Shown: piece by piece, positions 16,995-25,540 of the stretch | How positions within the stretch are numbered: the first letter of the stretch is position 1 | Layout: each line of letters begins with the position of its first letter | Origin: an uncultured Clostridium sp. | GTDB taxonomy: Bacteria; Bacillota; Clostridia; Clostridiales; Clostridiaceae | Direction of reading: 5' to 3' | DNA length: 40,030 bases | Assembly: GCA_900540255.1 (NCBI GenBank) | Contig: UQFE01000021.1 | Coordinates: 1 to 40,030 of the forward strand | Notes under the pieces: generated by a model | What the model was told of the DNA's origin: nothing | The model's database searches: none | The model's input: only the letters and a program-made list of their open reading frames with translations | Program-made: the position numbers and the translations under genes

Positions 16995-18506
16995 ATGCTT
17001 TTAGAAATGAAAAATATCGTTAAAACCTATGGTAATGTAGTTGCTAATAATAAAGTTAATATTAATCTTAATAAAGGAGAAATACTTGCTGTTGTTGGTG
17101 AAAATGGTGCAGGAAAGTCAACTATAATGAAAATTCTTTATGGGTTAGAAAAACCTGATTCAGGAGAAATATTTATTAATGGTAAGAAAATGAATTTTCA
17201 TAATCCATCAGATGCAATGAAGCAAGGAATTGGAATGGTTCAACAACATTTTATGCTTTTTGAATCAATGACTATAGCTGAAAACATTGTATATAAGAAT
17301 GAAATGAAAAAGGGGATATTCTTTGATTATAAAAAGAATATTGAAAAGGTAGAAGAGCTTTCAAAGCGTTATATGTTAAATGTAAATCCAAATGCAATTG
17401 TGGAAGAATGTCCAGTTGGACTTCAACAACGTGTTGAAATATTAAAAACCCTTTATCAAAATGCAGATATTATAGTTTTTGATGAACCTTCAGCAGTTCT
17501 TACTCCTATTGAAGTAGATGAACTTTTAAAAACTATGAAGCAATTGGCGAATCTAGGTAAAAGTTTAATAATTATAACACATAAACTTCATGAAGTTATG
17601 GAAGTTGCAGACAGGGTTATAGTAATGAGACTTGGAGAAGTAGTTGCTGAGAAGTTAAAGAAAGATACAAGCATAGATGAATTATCTTATTTAATGGTAG
17701 GAAGACAAATTACTAATAGAGTGATTCTGGAAAAAGAAACTAATGAAAAGCTTTTAGAGGTTAAAGATTTAACTTTAATGGGAGAACATAATAAAAATAT
17801 TTTAAATAATGTTAATTTACATATTAAAAGAGGAGAAATAGTAGGTATTGCGGGAGTATCTGGTAATGGTCAATCAGAGCTTATAAGATGTATAACAGGA
17901 TTAGAAAAAGTTGATACTGGCAATGTAATCATCAATAACAAAGATATTACTAATAATACTGTCAGGGATATAAGAGAAGCTGGAATAGCTCATGTTCCAG
18001 AGGATAGATATATGTGGGGAAGTGCTCCAGATGCAACTCTTGCTGAAAATGCATTAATGGGATATGAGGATAGTGATGAATTTTCTAAAAGGGGTATCTT
18101 AAATACTGATAAGGTTATAAATCATGCTATAAATTTAATTTCAAAATTTAGGGTGAAAGCGGATTCATATTCTCAAAAAATAAAAGAACTTTCAGGTGGG
18201 AATGCTCAAAAGCTTATTGTTGCAAGAGAAATGTCTAAGGAAACTCCTCTTATTATTGCTTGTGAACCTACAAGAGGGATTGATATAGGAGCAATAGAAT
18301 TTATTCATGATCAACTTGTTGAAAAGAGGAATAATGGTGATAGTGTATTATTAGTATCTTCTGAATTAAGTGAAATTATGGATTTAAGTGATAGAATTTA
18401 TCTAATTTATGAAGGCGAAATTGTAGGTGAATTTAAAAGAGGAAGTATTGATGAAAAGGCATTAGGTCTTTTAATGGTAGGAGGTAAAAATAATAATGGA
18501 AAATAA
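16995..18506 (+). CDS. nupO: Nucleoside ABC transporter ATP-binding protein (two ATPase domains)
   Basis: A 503-residue cytoplasmic ATPase with two tandem nucleotide-binding domains, the sugar/nucleoside-importer architecture. Domain 1 has Walker A GENGAGKST (36-44), the degenerate signature CPVGLQQRVEI and Walker B IIVFDEPSAVLTP. Domain 2 has a degenerate Walker A (AGVSGNGQSEL, no GKS lysine), a good signature LSGGNAQ (399-405) and ACEPTRGIDIG. One competent composite site is thus expected, as in RbsA-like ATPases. AGGAG is ten bases before the ATG. The end overlaps the permease gene by 11 bp. The symbol follows Bacillus NupNOPQ, a guanosine importer with the same gene order. Confidence 0.9.
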   Translation: MLLEMKNIVKTYGNVVANNKVNINLNKGEILAVVGENGAGKSTIMKILYGLEKPDSGEIFINGKKMNFHNPSDAMKQGIGMVQQHFMLFESMTIAENIVYKNEMKKGIFFDYKKNIEKVEELSKRYMLNVNPNAIVEECPVGLQQRVEILKTLYQNADIIVFDEPSAVLTPIEVDELLKTMKQLANLGKSLIIITHKLHEVMEVADRVIVMRLGEVVAEKLKKDTSIDELSYLMVGRQITNRVILEKETNEKLLEVKDLTLMGEHNKNILNNVNLHIKRGEIVGIAGVSGNGQSELIRCITGLEKVDTGNVIINNKDITNNTVRDIREAGIAHVPEDRYMWGSAPDATLAENALMGYEDSDEFSKRGILNTDKVINHAINLISKFRVKADSYSQKIKELSGGNAQKLIVAREMSKETPLIIACEPTRGIDIGAIEFIHDQLVEKRNNGDSVLLVSSELSEIMDLSDRIYLIYEGEIVGEFKRGSIDEKALGLLMVGGKNNNGK

Positions 18507-19599
18507 AAATTCGTTATATAGGAACATTAAAAAGAACAAGTTTTCTAGGATATGTGAACCATTAAAGCATCCTCTACAAGCAATTGTTGTTGGATTATTA
18601 ATAGGTGGTGTAATTATAGCATTTTCTGGCTTTAATCCTTTTGAGGCAATTATAGGGATGTTTAAGGGTGGATTTGGTTCAGCATATTATTTAACCACGA
18701 CTTTAACACGTTCAGTTCCTATTATATTTGCAGGACTTGCTGGAGCCTTAGCTTGGGGATCAGGATATTCAAGTTTAGGTGCTGCAGGGCAAATGGTTTT
18801 AGGTGCATTTACATCAGCTGTTGTAGCTGTAATATGTCCTGGACCAACAGTATTTGTTGTTACAATGTCTCTTTTAAGTGGGGCATTAGTAGGAGTTTTA
18901 TATTCTCTTATTTCTGCATATGTAAGTGAAAGATTTAAATTAGATTTACTTATTATAACTCTTATGATGAATTATATTGCAGATTATATAGCATCTTATT
19001 TTACAACATATGTAGTAAAGGATCCGTTAGGACTAGATTCTTCTGCAATTCAAACTCAAAAGTTAACTGATAATATTTTACCTAAAATGTTTAAAGGTTA
19101 TTCATTACATTGGGGATTTGTAATTGCTGTTATTTGTGTGCTAGTTATACTTTTTATAATGAAAAAAACAAGCTTTGGATATAAAGCGAAAATGGGTGGA
19201 TTAAATCCTAACTTTGCTAATTATGGTGGTATTAATAGCACCAAAATGATGTATTACGTATTAATGTTAAGTGGAGCCTTAGCAGGGGTTGGAGGAGCAT
19301 GTGAAGTTTTAGGAACACGATATCGTTATGTTGATAGTATGATAACATCTCCAGGGTATGCATGGACTGGTATTATAGCATCATTAATGTCAAGCAATCA
19401 TCCAGTTGGTATTTTAGTAAGCAGTATATTTCTTGCAGGTCTTACAACGGGGGGAAGCACTATTGAGCGTAGTATGGGAGTACCATCTGAAGTAACAACA
19501 ATTATTCAAGGTATTATTACTTTGTTAATTACTGCTAAATTTGCTGTTAAATGGTATAAGAAGAAGCAAAATATAACAGATAAGGAAGGAGTACAATAA
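18496..19599 (+). CDS. nupP: Nucleoside ABC transporter permease 1
   Basis: A 367-residue membrane protein of the BPD_transp_2 permease type, with about eight to ten helices. Marks include the early FSGFNPFEAIIGMFKG, the coupling region GLAGALAWGSGYSSLGAAGQM, and AGLTTGGSTIERSMGVPSEVTTIIQGIITLLI near the end. The N-terminus is positively charged and cytoplasmic (NIKKNKFSRICEPLKHP). It starts inside the ATPase gene (11-bp overlap) and ends overlapping the next permease by one base (TAATG), so all three are translationally coupled and likely made in fixed ratio. Confidence 0.9.
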   Translation: MENKNSLYRNIKKNKFSRICEPLKHPLQAIVVGLLIGGVIIAFSGFNPFEAIIGMFKGGFGSAYYLTTTLTRSVPIIFAGLAGALAWGSGYSSLGAAGQMVLGAFTSAVVAVICPGPTVFVVTMSLLSGALVGVLYSLISAYVSERFKLDLLIITLMMNYIADYIASYFTTYVVKDPLGLDSSAIQTQKLTDNILPKMFKGYSLHWGFVIAVICVLVILFIMKKTSFGYKAKMGGLNPNFANYGGINSTKMMYYVLMLSGALAGVGGACEVLGTRYRYVDSMITSPGYAWTGIIASLMSSNHPVGILVSSIFLAGLTTGGSTIERSMGVPSEVTTIIQGIITLLITAKFAVKWYKKKQNITDKEGVQ

Positions 19600-20516
19600 T
19601 GGAATTAAGTGTAGATTATTTAGCAGTTGTTGCTAATTCCACTCTTCGTATGATGACACCTATTTTACTAGTTACTTTAGCAGCTGCTATATGCACTAAA
19701 GTACGTATCTTTAATATTGCAATGGAGGGAACAATGCTAACAGGTGCATTTTTCAGTATAGTTGCAAATTATTATACACACAATGTATTTTTATCTGTTC
19801 TTACAGGTGCAATTAGTGGAATGATAGTATCTGCTATTGTAGGATTTTGCATAATTAAGTTAAAAGCATCTCCAGTAGTTGTTGGTATGGCAACTAATAC
19901 TATGATAGGAGGAGTTACAACATACTTGCTTTATATAATATTTAAAACTAAAGGTGTATTTACTGATTCTAGCTTAGTAAGCCTTTCAAAGATTAATTTG
20001 CCAATTATAAAAGATATTCCAGTAATAGGCACTATTTTTTCAGGTTTAACAATTATTGATTACTTAGCTTTTATATTAGCTATAGGAATATATATATTCT
20101 TATATAAAACAGTGTTAGGATATAGATTACGTGCTATAGGCATAAATAAAGAAGCTGCAAGAAGTCTTGGTACACCAGTAGAAAAGTATCAATTTTTAAC
20201 AATAAGTTTATCAGGGATATTATGTGGATTAGGTGGAGTTCTTCTCTCTATGGGAACTGTAACATTATTTATGCAAAATATGACTTCTGGACGTGGATAT
20301 ATAGCTATGGCAGCAAATAACTTAGGTAAATCACATCCAATAGGTGTTCTTTTATCAAGTTTATTTTTCGGATTTTCTCAGGCAGCTGGAAATGTACTTC
20401 AAAACACATCTTTGAAAACACAAATTACGGCTTCTATTCCTTATGTGGCAACAATAATTGCACTTATATTATTTAGTATACAAACTAAAAGAAATAAGAA
20501 AAAGAAAGCTAAGTAG
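19599..20516 (+). CDS. nupQ: Nucleoside ABC transporter permease 2
   Basis: A 305-residue permease, the shorter partner of the heterodimer, with about eight to nine helices. The segment TLAAAICTKVRIFNIAMEGTMLTGAFFSI is the conserved nucleoside/sugar permease loop (NIAxEGxMLxGA), and ARSLGTPVEKYQFLTISLSGILCGLGGVLLSMG is the coupling region. It is joined to the preceding gene by a TAATG stop-start. It would carry purine nucleosides together with the preceding genes, by analogy to Bacillus NupQ. The next gene, a phosphodiesterase-like protein, starts nine bases after its stop. Confidence 0.9.
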   Translation: MELSVDYLAVVANSTLRMMTPILLVTLAAAICTKVRIFNIAMEGTMLTGAFFSIVANYYTHNVFLSVLTGAISGMIVSAIVGFCIIKLKASPVVVGMATNTMIGGVTTYLLYIIFKTKGVFTDSSLVSLSKINLPIIKDIPVIGTIFSGLTIIDYLAFILAIGIYIFLYKTVLGYRLRAIGINKEAARSLGTPVEKYQFLTISLSGILCGLGGVLLSMGTVTLFMQNMTSGRGYIAMAANNLGKSHPIGVLLSSLFFGFSQAAGNVLQNTSLKTQITASIPYVATIIALILFSIQTKRNKKKKAK

Positions 20517-20525
20517 GTACTTAAC

Positions 20526-21323
20526 ATGATGTTTTTACATTTATCGGATATTCATTTTTTGAGAAGATATCCTAGGGTTGAAAAAGGTTATAATTCTATT
20601 TTCAATTGTATGACAAGCCCTTTGATTCAAATAAAAAATTCTTTAAATAAGATAAATTTAAGCGAAATAGACTTTATTATTATAACTGGTGATTTAGTTG
20701 AATCAGGAACATCTGAGGATTATGAAATTTTAAAGTATGAATTAGAAAATTTATTAGGGGAGATTCCATATATAATTACATTAGGGAATCATGATAATAA
20801 AGAAGCTTTTTATAAAGGTTGGTTTAATAAAGAATGTAATGAACCATATAATACTATTAATGATATAGATGGATTAAGGATAATTGGGTTTGATAATTCT
20901 ATATATAAAAATAGTGATGGATTTATTTCTGATTCTCAATATAATTGGTTAAAAACTCAATTAGAAATTAGTAATAACAAGAAAACTATCTTAATTTGTC
21001 ATCATCATCTTATAAAGAATCAATTTACTACACCATCAGTTAATTATAATGATGGGTTTGAAGAGCTAATAAGGAAAAGTTCTATAGTTGGTATTTTTAC
21101 TGGACATACTCATCATTCATTTAAAGGAAGTTTTGCCGGTAAACCATATTTTTCAACAGGAAGCCTTAGTTTTATTGGATATGATGAAGGTAATGGAATA
21201 GTAAGATTTGAAGAAAATGCTCAAATAAGTATTTGTAAGTATGAGGATGGAAAAATATCAGTAAAGGTAATTTCAGCTTTAGAGGAAATTAAATCATTGG
21301 GTAAGATTGATTTTAAAAAATAA
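20526..21323 (+). CDS. Calcineurin-like metallophosphoesterase, CpdA-type
   Basis: A 265-residue cytoplasmic dimetal phosphoesterase. Every ligand block is present: Asp8 and His10 (LSDIHF), Asp56 (ITGDLVESG), Asn88-His89 (LGNHDNKE), His159/160 (CHHHL) and His194/His196 (FTGHTHHS). The order and size match 3',5'-cyclic-nucleotide phosphodiesterases of the CpdA group. Being nine bases after the nucleoside permease and before a shared terminator, it is probably cotranscribed. I infer hydrolysis of a cyclic nucleotide, linking degradation products to purine salvage, or acting as an off-switch for a regulator. The ribosome site is weak, so coupling to the previous gene is likely, and either of two adjacent ATGs may be used. 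Confidence 0.82.
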   Translation: MMFLHLSDIHFLRRYPRVEKGYNSIFNCMTSPLIQIKNSLNKINLSEIDFIIITGDLVESGTSEDYEILKYELENLLGEIPYIITLGNHDNKEAFYKGWFNKECNEPYNTINDIDGLRIIGFDNSIYKNSDGFISDSQYNWLKTQLEISNNKKTILICHHHLIKNQFTTPSVNYNDGFEELIRKSSIVGIFTGHTHHSFKGSFAGKPYFSTGSLSFIGYDEGNGIVRFEENAQISICKYEDGKISVKVISALEEIKSLGKIDFKK

Positions 21324-21409
21324 AATATAATTGTAAAAAAATAAAGATGAAAAATAAGTGTTTAGTGAAAGTTTTATTTATGTTAATAATTGATATTATA
21401 ACTTATAAT

Positions 21410-21443
21410 AAAAAGGGTGAATTTTAACAAATTCACCCTTTTT
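21410..21443. terminator. Bidirectional terminator between convergent genes
   Basis: Perfect 15-bp arms (21410-21424 and 21429-21443; AAAAAGGGTGAATTT / AAATTCACCCTTTTT) with a 4-nt loop. A and U runs on both sides serve the nucleoside operon and the nuclease gene. Confidence 0.92.
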
Positions 21444-21450
21444 ATTATGT

Positions 21451-22506
21451 TTATCGTTTTGCTTTTCTATAACCAGCTGCAATTGCATCAGCTTCACTAT
21501 TAAAATTAACAAGGTATTCAGAATCAGCCATAGTTTCATAATTACTTTGACCTGGACAATGATATATTTTAGATTTAGAATTACCTCGTATAACTGATTT
21601 TGAATTAGAAGAATTACTATTATTATTTGAATTAGATGAGTTTGAGGAAGTATTATCTTTATTATTATTATTAGAGGTATTTGAATTATTTATATTAATT
21701 GAATTTGAAGAATTAGTATTTTTCTTTATTTCTTCACTATTAAGAGAACTATCACCTGTGGCATAATCTATTGTAATACCAGGTTGTACATTATATATAA
21801 ATACATTAAATTCAATACCTTCACCATCATCTTCAACAGACTTAGCTTCTATCTGTATACCTGTTGCAACAAGGTTATTTCCTTCAAATAATGGAGTTAC
21901 TCTATATAAAACATGGTTATTAGTTTCTTTTATATAGTCAGCAACCATGTTTTCATATGGAAGCATTAATGTAGCATTAAAGTATCTTGTACCAGTAATT
22001 AAATTTCTTTCATTAGCATTTTCAGCAGTTAATTGATAACCAATTAAATGAGATCTATTATATAAGTATTTTCCTTCGACAACATCATATTTAACAGAAT
22101 GCCATCCGCTTGGTTTAACGGAGCTGATAGACTCTCTTTTTTCTGTTGGCATTACATCAGTTCCAATATTTGAATATGCAACTCCACATCTTCCTAAACT
22201 ATCTAATGGAGAATATTTTTCAAAAGAAGTAGTTGTTAAATCTGACTTAGAAAAATTAGGTACATTATTATTTAAAATAATAATATCTTTTCCTGAGTAT
22301 TTAGGTATATCATTTATACTAGAAATATTAGTACTTGAAGTATTTGAAGTTGTTAAAGGTTGATTATTAGAATCTTCAATTGCTTGTCCACTATCATTTA
22401 CAATAGGAAGGGTATTAATTGATGAGCAACTGATAAGGTTACTTACAAATAGCAAAGTTCCTAAAAGTAAGATTAGTGGATTTTTAAATTTAAAGGTGTT
22501 TTTCAT
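21451..22506 (-). CDS. Secreted DNA/RNA non-specific endonuclease lipoprotein
   Basis: A 351-residue extracytoplasmic nuclease. Residues 1-27 are a lipoprotein signal ending in LISC (Cys27). A Ser/Thr/Asn linker leads to the ββα-metal nuclease core (about 95-250): LGRCGVAYSNIG, the catalytic motif NRSHLIGYQL (His153, the DRGH-type general base), and ANERNLITGTRYFN with the metal-binding Asn. A long Asn/Ser low-complexity linker (about 262-304) ends in SKIYHCPGQSNY...NFNSEADAIAAGYRKAKR, a C-terminal module resembling the small Ada-like/cell-surface tails of Gram-positive nucleases. The likely role is degradation of external DNA for nutrients or DNA handling at the surface. Its ATG overlaps the stop of the upstream 139-residue gene by one base. 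Confidence 0.87.
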   Translation of the reverse strand: MKNTFKFKNPLILLLGTLLFVSNLISCSSINTLPIVNDSGQAIEDSNNQPLTTSNTSSTNISSINDIPKYSGKDIIILNNNVPNFSKSDLTTTSFEKYSPLDSLGRCGVAYSNIGTDVMPTEKRESISSVKPSGWHSVKYDVVEGKYLYNRSHLIGYQLTAENANERNLITGTRYFNATLMLPYENMVADYIKETNNHVLYRVTPLFEGNNLVATGIQIEAKSVEDDGEGIEFNVFIYNVQPGITIDYATGDSSLNSEEIKKNTNSSNSININNSNTSNNNNKDNTSSNSSNSNNNSNSSNSKSVIRGNSKSKIYHCPGQSNYETMADSEYLVNFNSEADAIAAGYRKAKR

Positions 22507-22925
22507 TAGTTTACTCTCCTATAAATAATTCTTGTTATTTTTTCATGGGATGATCCTTCGAATTCTTTAGTCTCAAGTAATTCCCATGAATTTGATGTTA
22601 AATTAATATCAAAATAAAGATCAGAAGGATAAATTCTATTCCATTTATAAATAATTATATTGTTAATTTTATTTATATAATTATTTAATAATTTATCTTC
22701 TACTAAGCAAAAGTCATTTTCAGTACATTGTTCCAAAAAATTTTCAGAAACTTTAATATTACCATTATCAATATCCTTATATAATTTATAAGAATAATTA
22801 TTCATATAAAGGTCTTTATCTTTAATAAATTCTTTTAGATCAGCTCGAAGAATTCTATCTTGACTTTGTCTTCTTTTATTAAACATCATTCCATTATTGT
22901 CATCTAAGCAAATAATTATATTCAT
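22506..22925 (-). CDS. Conserved small protein with GMxFNxRRQSxDR motif, upstream of the nuclease
   Basis: A 139-residue cytoplasmic protein starting MNIIICLDDNNGMMFNKRRQSQDR. I recall this N-terminal pattern from small Clostridium and Lachnospiraceae proteins that are variously labelled hypothetical or 'ribonuclease Z' with no catalytic support; no MBL or other catalytic motif is visible here. The start superficially resembles dihydrofolate reductase-like beta-strand-then-loop sequences. A strong AAGGAGGG site precedes the ATG. The stop overlaps the ATG of the secreted nuclease by one base, so translation is coupled. A protective or regulatory link with the nuclease is possible but unsupported. 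Confidence 0.75.
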   Translation of the reverse strand: MNIIICLDDNNGMMFNKRRQSQDRILRADLKEFIKDKDLYMNNYSYKLYKDIDNGNIKVSENFLEQCTENDFCLVEDKLLNNYINKINNIIIYKWNRIYPSDLYFDINLTSNSWELLETKEFEGSSHEKITRIIYRRVN

Positions 22926-23156
22926 ATAGCCCTCCTTATAGTGATTTTTTATAAATATTATATCAAAATTTTATTAATATAGTTATATAAAAATTATTTT
23001 GAAATATCTTACATGAAAATAAAGAAAATATAATTAGAAAGTCGGTATATTATTGAGTTATAGAAAATTAAAAAAATTTTAAAAATTTTTTGATTTAACT
23101 TTGTAAAAAATGAATAGTATAAAATAGGTACTTTATATAAAAATAGGGGGAAGTAC

Positions 23157-24800
23157 ATGATAAAAATAATGATAATTTGTGGACTAGTATTACTAATAAG
23201 TATAACGTCTACTAAAATATTATATAAGTTTGGAGTGCCCATTCTTTTAATATTCATAATTTTAGGAATGATATTTGGTTCGGATGGAATTGTGGGGATA
23301 TATTTTAATGATTATCAACTTACCAATAAAATTGCAATAATTGCATTGATATTCATAATGTTTTTTGGTGGGTTCGGTACCAATTGGAAGATGGCAAAGC
23401 CTGTTGCAAAACCATCTATTCTTTTATCTACATTAGGGGTTATTTTCACATCTGGATTGACTGGATTACTATGTTTTTTTATATTTAAAACAACATTATT
23501 GGAAGGCTTACTTATTGGAGCAATAGTTGGATCTACTGATGCTGCATCTGTATTTGCTATTTTAAGATCTCAAAGATTAAATTTAAAGGGATCAATTGCA
23601 TCTATGTTAGAGTTAGAAAGTGGAAGTAATGATCCTTGTGCATATATGCTTACAACAATTATTTTAATGTTAATATCAAATAATAATAATGAAAACATAT
23701 TTATAATGACTATAAATCAAATTTTATTTGGTATAGTAATAGCAATAATATTAGCTAAATTATCGGTTTATTTGTTAAGGAAATTTAAATTTGAAATAGA
23801 AGGATTTTATCTAATATTTATTACTGCTATTGCAATATTATCATATTCCCTTAGTGAATATTTAGGGGGGAATGGGTATTTGTGTGTTTATATAACTGGA
23901 ATAATTATAGGAAATTCAAAAATACCACATAAGAAGAGTATATTCCAATTTTTAGATGGTATATCATGGCTTATGCAAATTACCTTGTTTTTTGTTTTAG
24001 GATTATTAGCATTTCCATCTAGAATACCATTAGTAATGGAAAAGGGAATATTAATATCATTATTTATGATTTTTGTAGCAAGACCAATATCTATATTTAG
24101 TATATTATATTGGTTTAATGTACCAATAAAACAACAAATATTTATATCATGGGTAGGAATAAGAGGGGCTGCATCTATAGTTTTTGCAATTTTTGCTGAA
24201 ACATATGGAGTATCAACTAATAATGATATTTTTCATATAATATTTTTTATAGCTTTATTTTCAGTAGTTGCTCAAGGAACAATTACACCTATATTAGCTA
24301 AAAAATTAGATTTAATAGATAATGATGAATCTGTATTAAAAACATTTAATGATTATAAGGAAAACAAAAGTACAAGTTTGATAGAATTTACAATAGATAA
24401 AAATAATAGTATTGCAAATAAAATGATAATGGATGCTAATATACCTGAGGATATTCTTGTAGTAATGATAAAAAGAAATGGAGATGTATTTGTTCCAAAT
24501 GGTTCTACAAAAATTTTGCCAGGTGATATATTAGTTTTATCAGGAAATAAACTTAAATATTTTAATGAATATCGTGAAGAAAAAAGTACAACATTAACTG
24601 AATTTTCAGTTGATAAAAAAAGTTGTTTAATAAATAAGCCTATAAAAGATGCTGATGTTTTAGGTAGAGTACTTATAGTTATGATAAAAAGGGATGGAGA
24701 AGTATTAGTACCCAATGGGAATACGGTAATTTTGGAAGATGATATATTAGTTGTAACATCAAATAATGTTAAAGAATTAGAAAAGTTATTAAATGAATAA
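23157..24800 (+). CDS. K+/H+ (or Na+/H+) antiporter with two RCK_C domains
   Basis: A 547-residue CPA-family membrane antiporter of the NhaP2/CvrA type. About twelve helices occupy residues 1-385, with the ion-site segment GAIVGSTDAASVFAILRSQ and the adjacent ELESGSNDPCAYML, and WVGIRGAASIVFAIFAE further on. Two TrkA-C/RCK_C regulatory domains follow, at about 400-470 and 472-545; they are copies of each other (about half identical by eye). Such domains bind nucleotides or ions and gate cation flux. It should export K+ or Na+ in exchange for protons. AGGGGGAAG precedes the ATG. It stands alone between a divergent small gene and the bidirectional terminator at 24824-24859. Confidence 0.9.
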   Translation: MIKIMIICGLVLLISITSTKILYKFGVPILLIFIILGMIFGSDGIVGIYFNDYQLTNKIAIIALIFIMFFGGFGTNWKMAKPVAKPSILLSTLGVIFTSGLTGLLCFFIFKTTLLEGLLIGAIVGSTDAASVFAILRSQRLNLKGSIASMLELESGSNDPCAYMLTTIILMLISNNNNENIFIMTINQILFGIVIAIILAKLSVYLLRKFKFEIEGFYLIFITAIAILSYSLSEYLGGNGYLCVYITGIIIGNSKIPHKKSIFQFLDGISWLMQITLFFVLGLLAFPSRIPLVMEKGILISLFMIFVARPISIFSILYWFNVPIKQQIFISWVGIRGAASIVFAIFAETYGVSTNNDIFHIIFFIALFSVVAQGTITPILAKKLDLIDNDESVLKTFNDYKENKSTSLIEFTIDKNNSIANKMIMDANIPEDILVVMIKRNGDVFVPNGSTKILPGDILVLSGNKLKYFNEYREEKSTTLTEFSVDKKSCLINKPIKDADVLGRVLIVMIKRDGEVLVPNGNTVILEDDILVVTSNNVKELEKLLNE

Positions 24801-24823
24801 AAATTTTAAATATATTAAGTAAT

Positions 24824-24859
24824 AAAAAATGATGCTCAAAATATTGAACATCATTTTTT
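24824..24859. terminator. Bidirectional terminator between antiporter and radical SAM genes
   Basis: 16-nt arms (24824-24839 and 24844-24859, AAAAAATGATGCTCAA / TTGAACATCATTTTTT) with one internal mismatch, flanked by A and T runs, between two convergent genes. Confidence 0.9.
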
Positions 24860-24861
24860 AT

Positions 24862-25521
24862 TTATTCAAAAGGTCTAACTCTTAATTTTATGCCTAAATC
24901 ATCACATACTTTTTGGCTAGCTTTAATATCATCTTCACCAATACAATCAACTACAGTAAACACAACGTTTGGAATATAAGATTTGCATGATACTGCAAAT
25001 TTTTTCATAGCATCATAAGATTCAATTCCAAATTTATTCTTAGTTAGTTCATAAAATTCTTCAGCAGTTGGAGAATTAAGACTAATTGAAACTGTATCAA
25101 TTAGGCCTTTTAATAAAGGAGCAATTTCTTTTTTATTGATTAAGTCGCCTAAGCCGTTAGTATTGATTCTTATTTTCATATTTGAATTTCTTTTCTTTAT
25201 ATATTTTGAAACTTCAATTATTGCATCTAATCTTTCTGTTGGCTCTCCAAATCCACAAAAAATAATTTCATCATAAAGATTTATATCTATATTTTCAAAC
25301 TCAGTAATTACTTCTTCAGCAGTTGGTTCCTTTTCAAGCCATAAGCTATTAGTTTCAGACATTTTTTTTGTTGCTCTTAAACAAAATGTACAAGCACATG
25401 GACAACGATTAGTTAAATTTACATATATGTTTTTTTTAATTCCTTTTGACTCCATTTCTGAAATGGTTATATTTTTTAAATTTATAAAATTACCTTTATT
25501 GCTTGTATATAAAATAACCAT
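24862..25521 (-). CDS. TatD-associated radical SAM protein
   Basis: A 219-residue radical S-adenosylmethionine enzyme. The CX3CX2C cluster is Cys40, Cys44 and Cys47 in NRCPCACTFCLRA, with an extra Cys42. FCGFGEPTERLD supplies the GGE-type SAM motif, and INTNGLGD and SISLNSPTAEEF follow. The short length and the ending RVRPFE match the group named for linkage to TatD nucleases. The reaction is unknown in the family as far as I know. AGGAGAGAGG precedes the ATG. It starts 19 bp after the pyridoxamine kinase stop and is probably cotranscribed with it; no tatD lies within the window. Confidence 0.85.
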   Translation of the reverse strand: MVILYTSNKGNFINLKNITISEMESKGIKKNIYVNLTNRCPCACTFCLRATKKMSETNSLWLEKEPTAEEVITEFENIDINLYDEIIFCGFGEPTERLDAIIEVSKYIKKRNSNMKIRINTNGLGDLINKKEIAPLLKGLIDTVSISLNSPTAEEFYELTKNKFGIESYDAMKKFAVSCKSYIPNVVFTVVDCIGEDDIKASQKVCDDLGIKLRVRPFE

Positions 25522-25540
25522 AATACCTCTCTCCTTTATA

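Noticed and set aside
21560..21730. Repetitive DNA that could suggest a CRISPR-like array
   Set aside because: It encodes the Asn/Ser-rich linker of the nuclease; units are irregular and there are no constant repeats with unique spacers.
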